From Pseudonocardia sp. DSM 110487 (lineage in GTDB: Bacteria; Actinomycetota; Actinomycetes; Mycobacteriales; Pseudonocardiaceae): a stretch of DNA of 64,000 nt. Positions 1-9,796 of this stretch are shown here, piece by piece (within the stretch, counting starts at the first letter, position 1; the number at the start of each line of letters is the position of its first letter). The position numbers were made by a program, and so were the translations under genes. The notes under the pieces were generated by a model. That model saw only the letters and a list, made by a program, of their open reading frames with translations. It ran no database searches and was not told the origin of the DNA. Location: contig NZ_CP080521.1 of assembly GCF_019468565.1 (NCBI RefSeq), positions 4,154,001-4,218,000 of the forward strand. Direction: 5' to 3'.

Positions 1-2
1 AC

Positions 3-3000
3 ACCCGGGAGCACCGCTTCCGGCTGACCGTGGACGAGACGCTGCCGCTGCTCACCACCGTGCCGGCCGCCGCGCGTTCCGACGTCACCGAGACGCTGGT
101 GACGGGCCTGCGCGCCGCCGTCTCGCGCTGGCGCGAGGATCGCGGCCTCGCCGACGGTGATCTCACGATCGACCTGGAGCGGCACGGGCGCGAGGACCTC
201 TCCCGCGATGTCGATCTCTCCCGCACGGTCGGGTGGTTCACCTCCATCGCCCCGGTCCGGCTGCCGGTCGGGGCCGGTGAGCTGCTCGACCGCGTCGGCG
301 CGGTGCGCGATCGGCTGCGCGCCGCCCCCGACGGCGGATGCGGCTTCGGGCTGCTGCGCTACTGCAACGCCCGGACCGCCGCGGCACTGGCCCGGCTGGG
401 TCAGCCGCAGGTGCTGTTCAACTACCTGGGGCGTTTCGGGGCACCGGGCTCCGAGGCGTGGGATGCGGCACCGGAGACCGCCGCGTTGCGCGTCGGCCCA
501 TCGCCGGACTTAGGCACCCCGTACCTGCTGGAGGTCAACGCCTACTGCGAGGACACGCCGGGCGGGCCGGAGCTGGAGGTGGTCCTGACCTACGCCGACG
601 GCTGGCTCGACGACGGTGAGCTCGGCTCCCTGCGGGACGCCTTCGCCGCGGTGCTGCGGGATCTCGCGGAGTCGTCCGGTGACACCGGTCGCCTGTCCGA
701 TGTGCACCACCCCGACCTCACCGCCTCCGAGCTCGCAGCGGTGACGGCGTCGACGCAGGCCGAGGTGGAGGACGTCTGGCCGCTGTCGCCCCTGCAGGAG
801 GGCATCTACTTCCAGTCCGAGCTGGCGGCCGACGCCGACGTCTACCTCGCGCAGAACGCTTTCGACTTCGACCGCGGGCTCGCCGCCGACCGGCTGGCCA
901 CCGCCTACGAGCAGGTGCTCGCCGCCAATGCCGCGACGCGGCTGGGCTTCACGACGATCGGTGACGGGCGCGCCGTCGCGTTCGTCGGCGGTGGGCTGCG
1001 GTGGCGAGTGACCGAGGTCGACCTCTCGCACCTCGCCGCGGAAGAAGCGGAGCGCCGGATCGCCGAGCTCACCGACGCCGACCGGAGCACGCCCTTCGAC
1101 CTGCGGGAACCGCCCCTGGCCCGCATGACGGTGATCCACCGCCCGGATGGGCGGGACCGCCTCCTGTTCACCTACCACCTGCTGTTGTGGGACGGCTGGT
1201 CGCGGGAGCTGGTGCTCACCCAGCTCTTCGACGCGTACCGCGGGCAGCCGGCCCGGCCGCCGCGGGGGAGTTTCGTCGACTACCTCGACTGGCTGCGGCG
1301 GCAGGACGTGGGGGAGTCCACCGAGTTCTGGCGGGAGGCGTTCGCCGATCTCGCCGCGCCGACCCTGCTCTACCCGCAGGCGGTCGGCACCGAGCCGGTG
1401 CTGGCCCAGCGGATCTCGGCCGAGATCCCCGAGGCTGTCACCAGCCGGCTCACCGAGCGGGTCCGCGCTGCCGGCGTCACGATGAACGCCCTGGTCAGCA
1501 CGGCGTTGGCCGTGGTGCTGGGGCACGCGGCCGGCAGCGACGACGTCGTCTTCGGCACCACCGTGGCCGGGCGGCCCAGCGACCTCGACGACATCGACGA
1601 CGTCGTTGGTGTCTTCCTCAACACCGTGCCCGCCCGTATCCGGCTGGACCGGGCGGGCACGGTTGAGCAGACGATGCGGCAGGCGCTCGAGCACCGACTC
1701 GACGCGATGCCGCACGAGTACCTCGGGCTCGGCGACATCCAGCGCGCGGCGGGCCGGGCACCGCTCTTCGACAGCCTCTACGTCCTGCAGAACTTCCTCG
1801 ACGACGAGACCTTCTCCGATCTCGAGACGCGCAACGGGATCGTCGGGGTGCGCAGCGTCGACGCCACGCACTACCCGCTGACCTGGGTGGTGATGCCCGG
1901 CAGGCGGCTGTGGGTGAAGCTCGAGTACCGGCCGGACGTCGTCGACGAGGCGGACGCCGTCGCGCTGCTCGCACGGCTGGAGCGGCTGCTGCACCGCATG
2001 GCAGACGACATCAGCAGCCCGGTCGCCGCGCTCCCGGTGCTGACCCCGGCCGAGGTGGAGGCGCGAGAGGCGGCTGACGCCGCCCGCGCCCACCCGTTCG
2101 AGGACCTCACGATCGCCGAGCTCCTCACCCGGCAGGCGCTCGCGACGCCGGACGCCCCGGCGTTGACGTTCGGGTCCACGACGCTCACCTACCGGGAGCT
2201 GGACGGCGCGGTCTCCCGCATGGCCCGGCTGCTGATCGCGCGTGGCGCCGGGCCGGAGACGATCGTCGGGCTCGCGCTGCCGCGGTCGATCGAGATGGTC
2301 GTGGCGCTCTTCGCGGTGCTCCGCGCGGGGGCGGCCTACCTGCCGCTGGAGCTCGACCACCCCGACGAGCGCCTGCGGACCATCGTCGACGACGCCGCAC
2401 CGGCCCTGCTGCTCACCACGGCGACGGTGGCGCCGCGCCTGGTGCCCTGCGGGCTTCCGATGATCCGCATCGATTCCGGCGACGACGAGTTCTCCGACAC
2501 CCCGATCGCCCCGGAGGAGATCCCCGGCTTCGCGCCTGGCAGCCCCGGGCGGCTCGACCACCCGGCCTACGTCATCTACACCTCGGGCTCGACCGGGCGC
2601 CCGAAGGGCGTTGTCACCCCCTACCGCGGGCTGACGAACATGCAGCTCAACCACCGGGAGGCGATCTTCGCCCCGACGGTCGCCGCCGCCGGGCGCGGGC
2701 TGCGGATCGCGCACACGGTGTCGTTCTCCTTCGACATGTCGTGGGAGGAGCTGCTGTGGCTGGTGGAGGGCCACCACGTGCACGTCTGCGACGAGGACCT
2801 GCGGCGTGACGCCCGTGCGCTGGTGGAGTACTGCGACCGCCACCGGATCGACGTGGTGAACGTGACCCCGACCTACGCCCAGCACCTGGTCGAGGTCGGC
2901 CTGCTCGACGGACACCGGCCCGCACTGGTGCTCCTCGGCGGCGAGGCCGTCCCGGAGAGCCTCTGGGCCACCCTGCGCGACGCCGACGGGGTGCTCGGCT

Positions 3001-6000
3001 ACAACCTGTACGGCCCCACCGAGTACACGATCAACACCCTCGGCGGCGGCACCACGGACAGCCGCACCGCCACGGTGGGCACCCCGATCTGGAACACCCG
3101 CGCCCTCGTGCTGGACGAGTGGCTGCGCCCAGTGCCCGTCGGCGTGGCAGGGGAGCTGTACATCGCGGGTGTCGGCATGGCGCGCGGCTACCTGAACCGG
3201 CCGGCGCTCACCGCGGAGCGGTTCGTCGCCGATCCGCACGGCTCCGGCACGCGCATGTACCGCACCGGTGACCTGGTTCGGGTGCGCCCGGACGGCAACA
3301 TCGACTTCCTGGGCCGCACCGACGACCAGGTGAAGATCCGCGGCTACCGTGTCGAGCTCGGCGAGATCGAGGCGAACGTGACCGCGGCGCCCGGGGTGCG
3401 GCGGAGCGCCGTCATCGCCGCTGACGACGGCACGGGAGGCAAGCGGCTGGTCGCCTACCTGATCCCGGTGGAGCCCGCCGGCCCCGACCGTGTCGTCGAG
3501 GACGTGCGCCGGCACCTGCGGGACCGGATGCCTGCCTACCTGGTGCCCAGCGCGTACGCGGTGGTCGACGAGCTGCCGCTGACCGTCAACGGCAAGCTCG
3601 ACACCGCGGCGCTGCCCGCGCCGCGCACGGTCTCGGTGAGCAGCCGCGAGGCGCGGACCGACACCGAACGCGTGCTGTGCGCCGTCTTCGCCGCTGCCCT
3701 CGGCGAGGCGGCCTTCGGCGTCGAGGACGACTTCTTCGAGCACGGCGGCCACTCGCTGCTGGCGACCCGCGTGATCGGCCGCATCCGCGAGGAGCTGGGC
3801 GCCGACGTCTCCCTGCGCCAGCTGTTCGACCACCCCACCCCCGAACGCCTGGCAGGCGTGCTCGATCGGTCGGCGCCCGCGCGGACCGCGGTGACCCGAA
3901 GGCCGCGCCCGGAGTGTCTGCCGCTGTCGCCCGCCCAGGAGCGGCTGTGGCTGCTGCACGAGCTCGTCCCGGAGTCGGTGGCCTACAACTACCCCCTGTT
4001 GCTGCGGGTGCGGGGGGCGGTCGACGCCGTGGCGTTCATCGCGGCCTTGACGGACGTCGTCGGCCGCCACGAGGTGCTGCGCACCCTGATCGGCGGATCC
4101 GATGCTCGGGCCCGCGAGCGACCCTTCGACGTTCCCGAGCAGCGCATCCTCGACCACGCGGTGCCCGAGGTGGAGATCCGGGACGCGGTCGCGCGCGACA
4201 CCGAGGCAATCGTGGCCGCCGCGATCGCGCGTCCGTTCGCGCTGTCGTCGCAGATACCGGTGCGGGCCACGCTGATCCGCGAGACCGACAGCGGCGACAC
4301 GGTGGTCGTGCTCGTGCTGCACCACATCGCCGTCGACGAGTGGTCGGACCGCCCGCTGCTCGCCGACCTCGACGCGGCCTACCGCGCCCGCCGGGCCGGT
4401 TCGGTGCCCGATCTCGGTGAGCTGCCGGTCCAGTACGCGGACTACGCGCTGTGGCACCGGGAGTTCCTCGGCTCGCCCGACGACCCGGACAGCCGGAGCA
4501 GCCGGCAGCGCGACTTCTGGGTCCGCCGGCTCGCCGGCGTGCCGCAGGAGCTGGCACTGCCCCTCCTCACGACCGGTGCTGTCACGACAGGCGCTGGGGG
4601 TGGCGGGACCGTCTCGGTCCGGCTCGACGCCGAGCTGATGGACGAACTGCGGGAGCGGGCGCGCGCGTCGTCGTCGAGCGTGTTCCTCGCCCTGCACGCC
4701 ACGCTGGCGATGCTGCTGTCCCGGATGGGTGCCGGCACCGACGTCCCGATCGGCAGCCCGACCTCCGGCCGCGGCGACGCGGTGCTCGATGACCTGGTCG
4801 GGTTCTTCGTCAACACGGTCGTCGTCCGCACCGACCTCACCGGCGCGCCGTCGTTCGCGCAGCTCCTCGACCGCGTGCGGGAGACGGGCCTGGCCGCGCT
4901 CGATCACGCCGACCTCCCGTTCCAGCAGGTGGTGGAGGCGGTCAACCCGGTACGGGTGCCGGGGCGCAACCCCCTGTTCCAGGTGATGCTCGGCTACCAC
5001 CGCCGTCCGGAGGGGAGCGGCGAGATGTTCGGGCTTCCCGTCGCGGAGGCCCCGTCGTTCACCGCCGACCCGAAGGTCGACCTCACCTTCACCGTCGTCG
5101 ACGCCGGGGCCGGGCAGCCGATGGAGCTGTCCATCGAGTACGACGCGGGCCGCTGCACGGCCGAGATCGCGCGGTCGCTCGCCGCCCGCTTCGAGGTGCT
5201 GCTGCGCAGCGCCCTCGCCGACCCCGACGCCCCGTACCCGACCCTCGACCTGCTCACCGACCCCGACGCCCGCGCGATCGCGCGCTGGTCAGGCTCCGAC
5301 CCCGCGCCGCCGCCGGAGCCCGCGTGGTTCCGCCGGTTCGCAGAGTGCGCCGCGCGGACCCCGGACGCGGTCGCCTGCCGCTTCGGCGACACGACGCTGA
5401 CCTACGCCGAGCTCGACGCGGCCTCCGATGCGATCGCCGCGGGCCTCGCGGCGCACGGCGCCGGGCCGGAGACGATCGTGGGCGTGGCGCTCCCGCGGTC
5501 GGCCGACATGATCGTCGCGCTGCTGGGGATCGCGAAGGCCGGTGCCGCGTTCCTGCCGCTGGACCCGGAGTTCCCCGCGGACCGGTTGCGGTACATGGTG
5601 TCGGACGCCGCACCGGCTGTGGTGGTGGTCGACGCCGGGACCCGTGGGTTGTTCGACGGGTGCGCCGCCGGGCTCGTGGCCGTCGGCGAGCTCGCCGGCA
5701 CCGGCACGGTGCCGCTTCTGGAGCCGGACCCGGCGACCGCGGCGTACGTGATCTACACGTCCGGCTCGACCGGCCGGCCCAAGGGCGTGGTGGTCGAGCA
5801 CGGCAACCTGGCGAACTTCCTCGCCGCCGCGCGGGACACGCTGCCGCTGACACCGGAGGACCGGCTGCTCGCGGTCACGACGCTCTCCTTCGACATCGCG
5901 GTGCTCGAGCTGATGCTGCCGCTCGCAGGCGGGGCGTGCGTCGTGCTCGCCTCGACCGAGCAGGTCCGGGACCCGCGCCTGCTCGCCGACGTGCTCCACG

Positions 6001-7805
6001 CCGAATCGGTCACGGCGATGCAGGCGACCCCGTCGCTCTGGACCGCCCTGCTGGACGCCGCCGACCCGGACCTGGCCCGGGTCACCGCCCTGGTCGGCGG
6101 CGAGGCCCTGCCCACGCGGCTGGCCACCGAGCTGGGGCGGCGCGCGGCCCGGCTGACCAACATGTACGGCCCGACCGAGGTCACCGTCTGGGCGACGAGC
6201 GCTGCCGTGGGCCGGGATCCCGGGATCGGGCGCCCGATGGCAGGCACCACCGCCCACGTGCTGAACGAGGCGTTGCGGCCGGTGCCGCCCGGCGTCGTCG
6301 GCGAGCTGTACCTCGGGGGACCGCAGGTGGCCCGCGGCTATCTGAACCGGCAGGGGCTCACCGCCACCCGCTTCGTCGCCGACCCGAACCGGCCGGGGGT
6401 GAGGATGTACCGCACCGGTGACCTGGTCCGCTGGGCACCGGACGGGACGCTGGAGTACCTGGGGCGCGGCGACCACCAGGTGAAGGTGCGGGGCTTCCGC
6501 ATCGAGCTCGCGGAGATCGAGACCGTTCTCGAGTCCGTCCCGGGGGTGCGGCGCGCCGCGGTGGCGGTGCACCAGGACCGGATCGTCGCCTACCTCGTGG
6601 CGGAGCCCGACATCGAGGCAACCGCTCGGAACGCGGCCGCCGAGCGGCTCCCGGCCTACATGGTCCCGTCGATCGTCACGGTCGTGGACGCGTTGCCTCA
6701 GACCCCCAACGGGAAGATCGACCGCGCGGCGCTCCCGGCCCCCGAGGTCGCGGTGAGCGGGTCCGGTAGCGCCCCGGAGTCGGATCTCGAACGGCGGCTC
6801 TGCGCGGTTTTCACCGAGGTCCTCGGAGTGGACGGCATCGGCCGCGACGACGACTTCTTCGTCCTCGGCGGGCACTCGCTGCTGCTGGTGAAGCTCGCCA
6901 CCGCGCTGCGGCGCGACCTGGGCGTCGACGTCGCCGTGCACGAACTGATGGCCACGCCGACGGTGTCGGCGCTGGCCCGGCGGATCGCCGGTACGGCGGA
7001 GCGGGCCGGGGGACTGGAGCCCGTTCTCGTCCTGAACGAAGGGGCCGGGCGGCCGCCGCTCTTCGCCGTCCACCCCGCGAGCGGCCTGAGCTGGCAGTTC
7101 GCCGCGCTGAAGCGGTACCTCCCCGCGGGCGTGCCGCTCTACGGCCTGCAGTCACCGCGGCTGCGGGACCCGGACGCCGCGCCGGTGACCCTCGCCGAGA
7201 CGGCGCGGCGGTACGCCGACGAGGTGGCACGACTCGCGCCGGACGGACCGATCCAGCTGATCGGCTGGTCGTTCGGCGGCGCGGTGGCCCACCAGGTCGC
7301 GGCCGAGCTCGCCGGGCGTGGCCGCACGATCGGGTTGCTGGCGATGCTCGACACGCACCTGCTCGACGGGGACCGCGAGCTCGACCGGTGGGACGGTGCC
7401 GCCGCGATCGAGGGACTGCTCACCGAGCTCGGCTACCCGATCCCCGCCGAGCGCGCCGGTGCCATGACGGTGGCGGACGCGGTGGCCGTGGTGCGCGCCC
7501 ACGGCGGCACCATCTCCGTGCTCGACGACGACGGCATCGCGCGCGTGGTGCAGACCTACCTCGCCAGCGACCACATGATGGAGCACGCAGAGCTCGCCGT
7601 CGTCGCGAGCGACGTCGTCTTCGTCGACGCCACCGTCCCCGAGCGGGGCTTCACCGGCGCCGCGTCGGAGCAGTGGGCCGCCCACGTCGCGGGCGACCTC
7701 GACGTGGTGCGCATCGACTGCGCGCATTCGGAGCTGCTCGATCCCCAGGCGATCGCCCGGTGGTTCCAGGCGATCGCACACCAGTTGGCTGACAGCTCGT
7801 ATTGA
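3..7805 (+). CDS. Nonribosomal peptide synthetase, C-terminal part (E-C-A-T-C-A-T-TE)
   Basis: The frame is open to the left edge, so the protein is truncated at its N terminus. Positions below count from the GTG at base 30. Order: end of an epimerization domain (about 1-225; VGWFTSI and FNYLGRF motifs); condensation (about 245-660); adenylation (about 690-1195); carrier protein (GGHSLL near 1241); condensation (about 1297-1740; HHIAVDE near 1431); adenylation (about 1760-2235); carrier (GGHSLL near 2280); type I thioesterase (about 2330-2591; GWSFGG nucleophile near 2412). My hand-aligned ten-residue codes are D-M-E-N-L-G-L-I-N-K for the first A domain, the code known for N5-hydroxyornithine in coelichelin synthetase, and D-I-L-Q-L-G-M-V-W-K for the second, close to glycine codes. 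The enzyme probably adds hydroxyornithine to a D-residue, then glycine, and releases a hydroxamate siderophore. The first condensation motif is H-L-L-L-W-D-G, lacking the usual second histidine. mbtH follows 19 bp downstream. Confidence 0.95.
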   Translation, partial: TREHRFRLTVDETLPLLTTVPAAARSDVTETLVTGLRAAVSRWREDRGLADGDLTIDLERHGREDLSRDVDLSRTVGWFTSIAPVRLPVGAGELLDRVGAVRDRLRAAPDGGCGFGLLRYCNARTAAALARLGQPQVLFNYLGRFGAPGSEAWDAAPETAALRVGPSPDLGTPYLLEVNAYCEDTPGGPELEVVLTYADGWLDDGELGSLRDAFAAVLRDLAESSGDTGRLSDVHHPDLTASELAAVTASTQAEVEDVWPLSPLQEGIYFQSELAADADVYLAQNAFDFDRGLAADRLATAYEQVLAANAATRLGFTTIGDGRAVAFVGGGLRWRVTEVDLSHLAAEEAERRIAELTDADRSTPFDLREPPLARMTVIHRPDGRDRLLFTYHLLLWDGWSRELVLTQLFDAYRGQPARPPRGSFVDYLDWLRRQDVGESTEFWREAFADLAAPTLLYPQAVGTEPVLAQRISAEIPEAVTSRLTERVRAAGVTMNALVSTALAVVLGHAAGSDDVVFGTTVAGRPSDLDDIDDVVGVFLNTVPARIRLDRAGTVEQTMRQALEHRLDAMPHEYLGLGDIQRAAGRAPLFDSLYVLQNFLDDETFSDLETRNGIVGVRSVDATHYPLTWVVMPGRRLWVKLEYRPDVVDEADAVALLARLERLLHRMADDISSPVAALPVLTPAEVEAREAADAARAHPFEDLTIAELLTRQALATPDAPALTFGSTTLTYRELDGAVSRMARLLIARGAGPETIVGLALPRSIEMVVALFAVLRAGAAYLPLELDHPDERLRTIVDDAAPALLLTTATVAPRLVPCGLPMIRIDSGDDEFSDTPIAPEEIPGFAPGSPGRLDHPAYVIYTSGSTGRPKGVVTPYRGLTNMQLNHREAIFAPTVAAAGRGLRIAHTVSFSFDMSWEELLWLVEGHHVHVCDEDLRRDARALVEYCDRHRIDVVNVTPTYAQHLVEVGLLDGHRPALVLLGGEAVPESLWATLRDADGVLGYNLYGPTEYTINTLGGGTTDSRTATVGTPIWNTRALVLDEWLRPVPVGVAGELYIAGVGMARGYLNRPALTAERFVADPHGSGTRMYRTGDLVRVRPDGNIDFLGRTDDQVKIRGYRVELGEIEANVTAAPGVRRSAVIAADDGTGGKRLVAYLIPVEPAGPDRVVEDVRRHLRDRMPAYLVPSAYAVVDELPLTVNGKLDTAALPAPRTVSVSSREARTDTERVLCAVFAAALGEAAFGVEDDFFEHGGHSLLATRVIGRIREELGADVSLRQLFDHPTPERLAGVLDRSAPARTAVTRRPRPECLPLSPAQERLWLLHELVPESVAYNYPLLLRVRGAVDAVAFIAALTDVVGRHEVLRTLIGGSDARARERPFDVPEQRILDHAVPEVEIRDAVARDTEAIVAAAIARPFALSSQIPVRATLIRETDSGDTVVVLVLHHIAVDEWSDRPLLADLDAAYRARRAGSVPDLGELPVQYADYALWHREFLGSPDDPDSRSSRQRDFWVRRLAGVPQELALPLLTTGAVTTGAGGGGTVSVRLDAELMDELRERARASSSSVFLALHATLAMLLSRMGAGTDVPIGSPTSGRGDAVLDDLVGFFVNTVVVRTDLTGAPSFAQLLDRVRETGLAALDHADLPFQQVVEAVNPVRVPGRNPLFQVMLGYHRRPEGSGEMFGLPVAEAPSFTADPKVDLTFTVVDAGAGQPMELSIEYDAGRCTAEIARSLAARFEVLLRSALADPDAPYPTLDLLTDPDARAIARWSGSDPAPPPEPAWFRRFAECAARTPDAVACRFGDTTLTYAELDAASDAIAAGLAAHGAGPETIVGVALPRSADMIVALLGIAKAGAAFLPLDPEFPADRLRYMVSDAAPAVVVVDAGTRGLFDGCAAGLVAVGELAGTGTVPLLEPDPATAAYVIYTSGSTGRPKGVVVEHGNLANFLAAARDTLPLTPEDRLLAVTTLSFDIAVLELMLPLAGGACVVLASTEQVRDPRLLADVLHAESVTAMQATPSLWTALLDAADPDLARVTALVGGEALPTRLATELGRRAARLTNMYGPTEVTVWATSAAVGRDPGIGRPMAGTTAHVLNEALRPVPPGVVGELYLGGPQVARGYLNRQGLTATRFVADPNRPGVRMYRTGDLVRWAPDGTLEYLGRGDHQVKVRGFRIELAEIETVLESVPGVRRAAVAVHQDRIVAYLVAEPDIEATARNAAAERLPAYMVPSIVTVVDALPQTPNGKIDRAALPAPEVAVSGSGSAPESDLERRLCAVFTEVLGVDGIGRDDDFFVLGGHSLLLVKLATALRRDLGVDVAVHELMATPTVSALARRIAGTAERAGGLEPVLVLNEGAGRPPLFAVHPASGLSWQFAALKRYLPAGVPLYGLQSPRLRDPDAAPVTLAETARRYADEVARLAPDGPIQLIGWSFGGAVAHQVAAELAGRGRTIGLLAMLDTHLLDGDRELDRWDGAAAIEGLLTELGYPIPAERAGAMTVADAVAVVRAHGGTISVLDDDGIARVVQTYLASDHMMEHAELAVVASDVVFVDATVPERGFTGAASEQWAAHVAGDLDVVRIDCAHSELLDPQAIARWFQAIAHQLADSSY

Positions 7806-7824
7806 CATGGAGGTGCGGTAACAG

Positions 7825-8046
7825 ATGTCGACGAACCCGTTCGACGACGAGGACGGCGAGTTCTACGCCCTGATCAACGGCGAGGGGCAGTACTCACTGT
7901 GGCCGACGTTCGCCGTGATCCCGGCAGGCTGGACGGCCGTGTACGGGCCCAGCCCGCGCAAGGAGGCACTCGAGCACATCGAGACGAACTGGACCGACAT
8001 GCGCCCGCGGAGCCTTGTGGAGCAGATGGAGGGCTCTGCCGGGTGA
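7825..8046 (+). CDS. mbtH: MbtH-like protein
   Basis: A 73-residue MbtH family protein, which binds NRPS adenylation domains and supports their folding and activity in the cytoplasm. The family signature is complete: N-x-E-x-Q-x-S-L-W-P, then P-A-G-W, then W-T-D-M-R-P near the C terminus. It starts 19 bp after the synthetase stop behind a clear GGAGG, so it is almost certainly co-transcribed with the NRPS and serves it. It is the last gene of the biosynthetic cluster visible here, because the next gene is on the opposite strand and looks unrelated. Confidence 0.97.
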   Translation: MSTNPFDDEDGEFYALINGEGQYSLWPTFAVIPAGWTAVYGPSPRKEALEHIETNWTDMRPRSLVEQMEGSAG

Positions 8047-8053
8047 CGGCGGC

Positions 8054-8857
8054 TCAGGCCCGCGCCCCGCCGTCGACCGGCAGAACGGCGCCGGTGACGA
8101 ACGACGCGCGGTCGCTGAGCAGCCAGGCCGCGGCCTGCGCGATCTCGTCGGGGTCGGCGCCTCGGCGCAGGGGCGTCGCCGCGACGAGCCGCTCCTGCAG
8201 GTCGGGCGTGTGCTGTTCCCAGGTGCGGATCATCTCGGTGAGCGTGTTGCCGGGCGCGATGGCGTTGACGCGGATGCCCTCGGGGCCGTAGGTGACGGCA
8301 GCCGATTCGGTGAGGCTGTTGACAGCCCGCTTCATGGCGCCGTAGGCGGGTAGGACGGGGTTTCCGCGCAGGCTGCCGACGCTGGAGTTGTTCACGATGG
8401 CGCCGGTACCGGCGGTGGCGCGGATGGCGCCGACCTCGGCGGCCATCGCCAGCCACGTCCCGCGGAGGTTCACCTCGTAGAGGTGGTCGAAGTCGGCCTG
8501 CGAGACCGCATCGACGGGGACGGGCGCGGTGATCGTCGCGCCGTTGTTGAAGGCCACGTCGAGCCGGCCGAACAGCTCGACGGCGCGGTCGACGGCGGCC
8601 CGGACGTCGGCCGGGTCGGCCAGGTCGCACACGACGTGGTCGGCGGTGCCGCCGTCGGCCCGGATCTGGTCGGTGACGGTCTTCAGCTGGGACTCGGTGC
8701 GGGCCGCGAGGAGGATCGTGGCGCCCTCGCGGGCGAACAGGCGGGCCGCGGCCGCGCCGATGCCGCGGCCCGCGCCGGTGACGAAGGCGACCTTGCCGGC
8801 CAGTAGGCCGGCAGCCGGATGGAGGGGGTTCGGTGTCGTTCTCGGTGTCGTGGTCAT
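8054..8857 (-). CDS. Short-chain dehydrogenase/reductase (SDR)
   Basis: A 267-residue classical SDR. The Rossmann cofactor loop TGAGRGIG lies near residue 27, a Ser-rich strand (NNSSVGS) supplies the catalytic serine, and Y-G-A-M-K holds the catalytic Tyr and Lys. The usual NNAG structural motif reads NNGA. The C terminus (FVTGAVLPVDGG) is typical of the family. The substrate is unknown. It is transcribed divergently from an MmyB-type regulator, an arrangement common in actinomycetes, so that regulator probably controls it. It is convergent with mbtH with only 7 bp between stops, so it does not belong to the NRPS operon. Confidence 0.93.
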   Translation of the reverse strand: MTTTPRTTPNPLHPAAGLLAGKVAFVTGAGRGIGAAAARLFAREGATILLAARTESQLKTVTDQIRADGGTADHVVCDLADPADVRAAVDRAVELFGRLDVAFNNGATITAPVPVDAVSQADFDHLYEVNLRGTWLAMAAEVGAIRATAGTGAIVNNSSVGSLRGNPVLPAYGAMKRAVNSLTESAAVTYGPEGIRVNAIAPGNTLTEMIRTWEQHTPDLQERLVAATPLRRGADPDEIAQAAAWLLSDRASFVTGAVLPVDGGARA

Positions 8858-8894
8858 GCCTTCGACCCTGCGCCGAGCGGTCGGGGTTTAGCCA

Positions 8895-8908
8895 TGTACT
8901 GGCTGTAC
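8895..8908. promoter_or_regulatory. Candidate operator between SDR and MmyB-type regulator
   Basis: Two TGTAC motifs 9 bp apart (8895-8899 and 8904-8908), each containing the palindrome GTAC, lie in the 87-bp gap between the divergent genes. Spacing and position suit a regulator site or an overlapping promoter. This is seen by eye only; no matching consensus is known to me. Confidence 0.3.
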
Positions 8909-8944
8909 CTGCCTGAGCCGGCTGGTCCGCGGATACTGGAGGGT

Positions 8945-9796
8945 ATGGCGAGGTCCGGGCTCGGGGCGTTCCTGCGCAGCAGGCGTGAGCGCATCACGCC
9001 CGCCGACGTCGGGCTGCCCGCCGGGCGACGGCGGCGTACGCCCGGCCTGCGCCGCGAGGAGGTGGCGCAGCTCGCGTTCATCTCCACCGAGTACTACACG
9101 CGCCTCGAGCAGGCGCGCGGTCCGAGCCCGTCGCGCGAGGTGCTGGCCGGTCTGGCCCGGGCGTTGCGGTTGTCGGACGCCGAACGCGACCACCTGTACC
9201 ACCTGGCCGGAGTGCCGCCGGCCCCGCCGCCGGGACCGCAACGGGAGGTGCGGCCCAGCATCCTGGACCTGGTGCGGCGGCTGCCGCTGGCCGCCGCCAC
9301 CGTCAACTCGGCGATCTACGAGGTGCTCGCCTGGAACGACCTGGCGGCCGCCCTCATGGAGGACTTCTCGGCGGTGCCGCCCCGGGACCGGAACCTGGCT
9401 CGCCGCGCGTTCCTCGGGCCGCACCCGGACGGCCGCCGCCTGTACGGGGTGTCGGACGCCGAGGAGTTCGCGCACTCGGTGGCCGTCGGCCTGCGGGCCG
9501 CCACGGCCAGGTACCCCGACTCGCCGGAGGTGGCCGGGCTGGTGGACGAGCTGCGCGCCGGGAGCGACGCGTTCGCCGGCCTGTGGGCGGCCGGCGAAGT
9601 CGACGCCCCCAGGATCCTGCGCAAGACCTTCCCACACCCGCTGGTCGGTCCGGTCACCGTCAACTGCGACGTGCTCGACATCGCCGACCGCGACCAGCAC
9701 GTCGTCATCTACACCGCCGACCCGGGTTCGTCCTCTGAGGAGGCGCTGCGGCTGCTCTCGGTCGTCGGCACCCAACGCATCGACGTCATCGGCTGA
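8945..9796 (+). CDS. XRE-family regulator with MmyB-like ligand-binding domain
   Basis: A 283-residue transcriptional regulator. The N-terminal helix-turn-helix (about 1-80) carries the family hallmark TPGLRREEVAQLA followed by S-T-E-Y-Y-T-R-L-E-Q. The rest is the MmyB/MLTR ligand-binding domain, with the typical AWNDLAAALMEDF segment and a C terminus about an oxidative or nucleotide-like pocket (VIYTADPGS). Known members bind small hydrophobic ligands and often sit next to an SDR gene, as here. I chose the ATG at 8945 because GLGAFLRSRRE begins the conserved domain; a GGAGGG lies almost against it, so translation could also be nearly leaderless. Its 3' end overlaps the convergent ROK kinase gene by 11 bp. 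Confidence 0.93.
   Translation: MARSGLGAFLRSRRERITPADVGLPAGRRRRTPGLRREEVAQLAFISTEYYTRLEQARGPSPSREVLAGLARALRLSDAERDHLYHLAGVPPAPPPGPQREVRPSILDLVRRLPLAAATVNSAIYEVLAWNDLAAALMEDFSAVPPRDRNLARRAFLGPHPDGRRLYGVSDAEEFAHSVAVGLRAATARYPDSPEVAGLVDELRAGSDAFAGLWAAGEVDAPRILRKTFPHPLVGPVTVNCDVLDIADRDQHVVIYTADPGSSSEEALRLLSVVGTQRIDVIG

Noticed and set aside
510..5000. Very long minus-strand open frame of about 1,496 codons opposite the NRPS
   Set aside because: It is a high-GC shadow: its product is Arg/His/Gln/Val-rich, matches no family and mirrors the third-position bias of the real NRPS gene.
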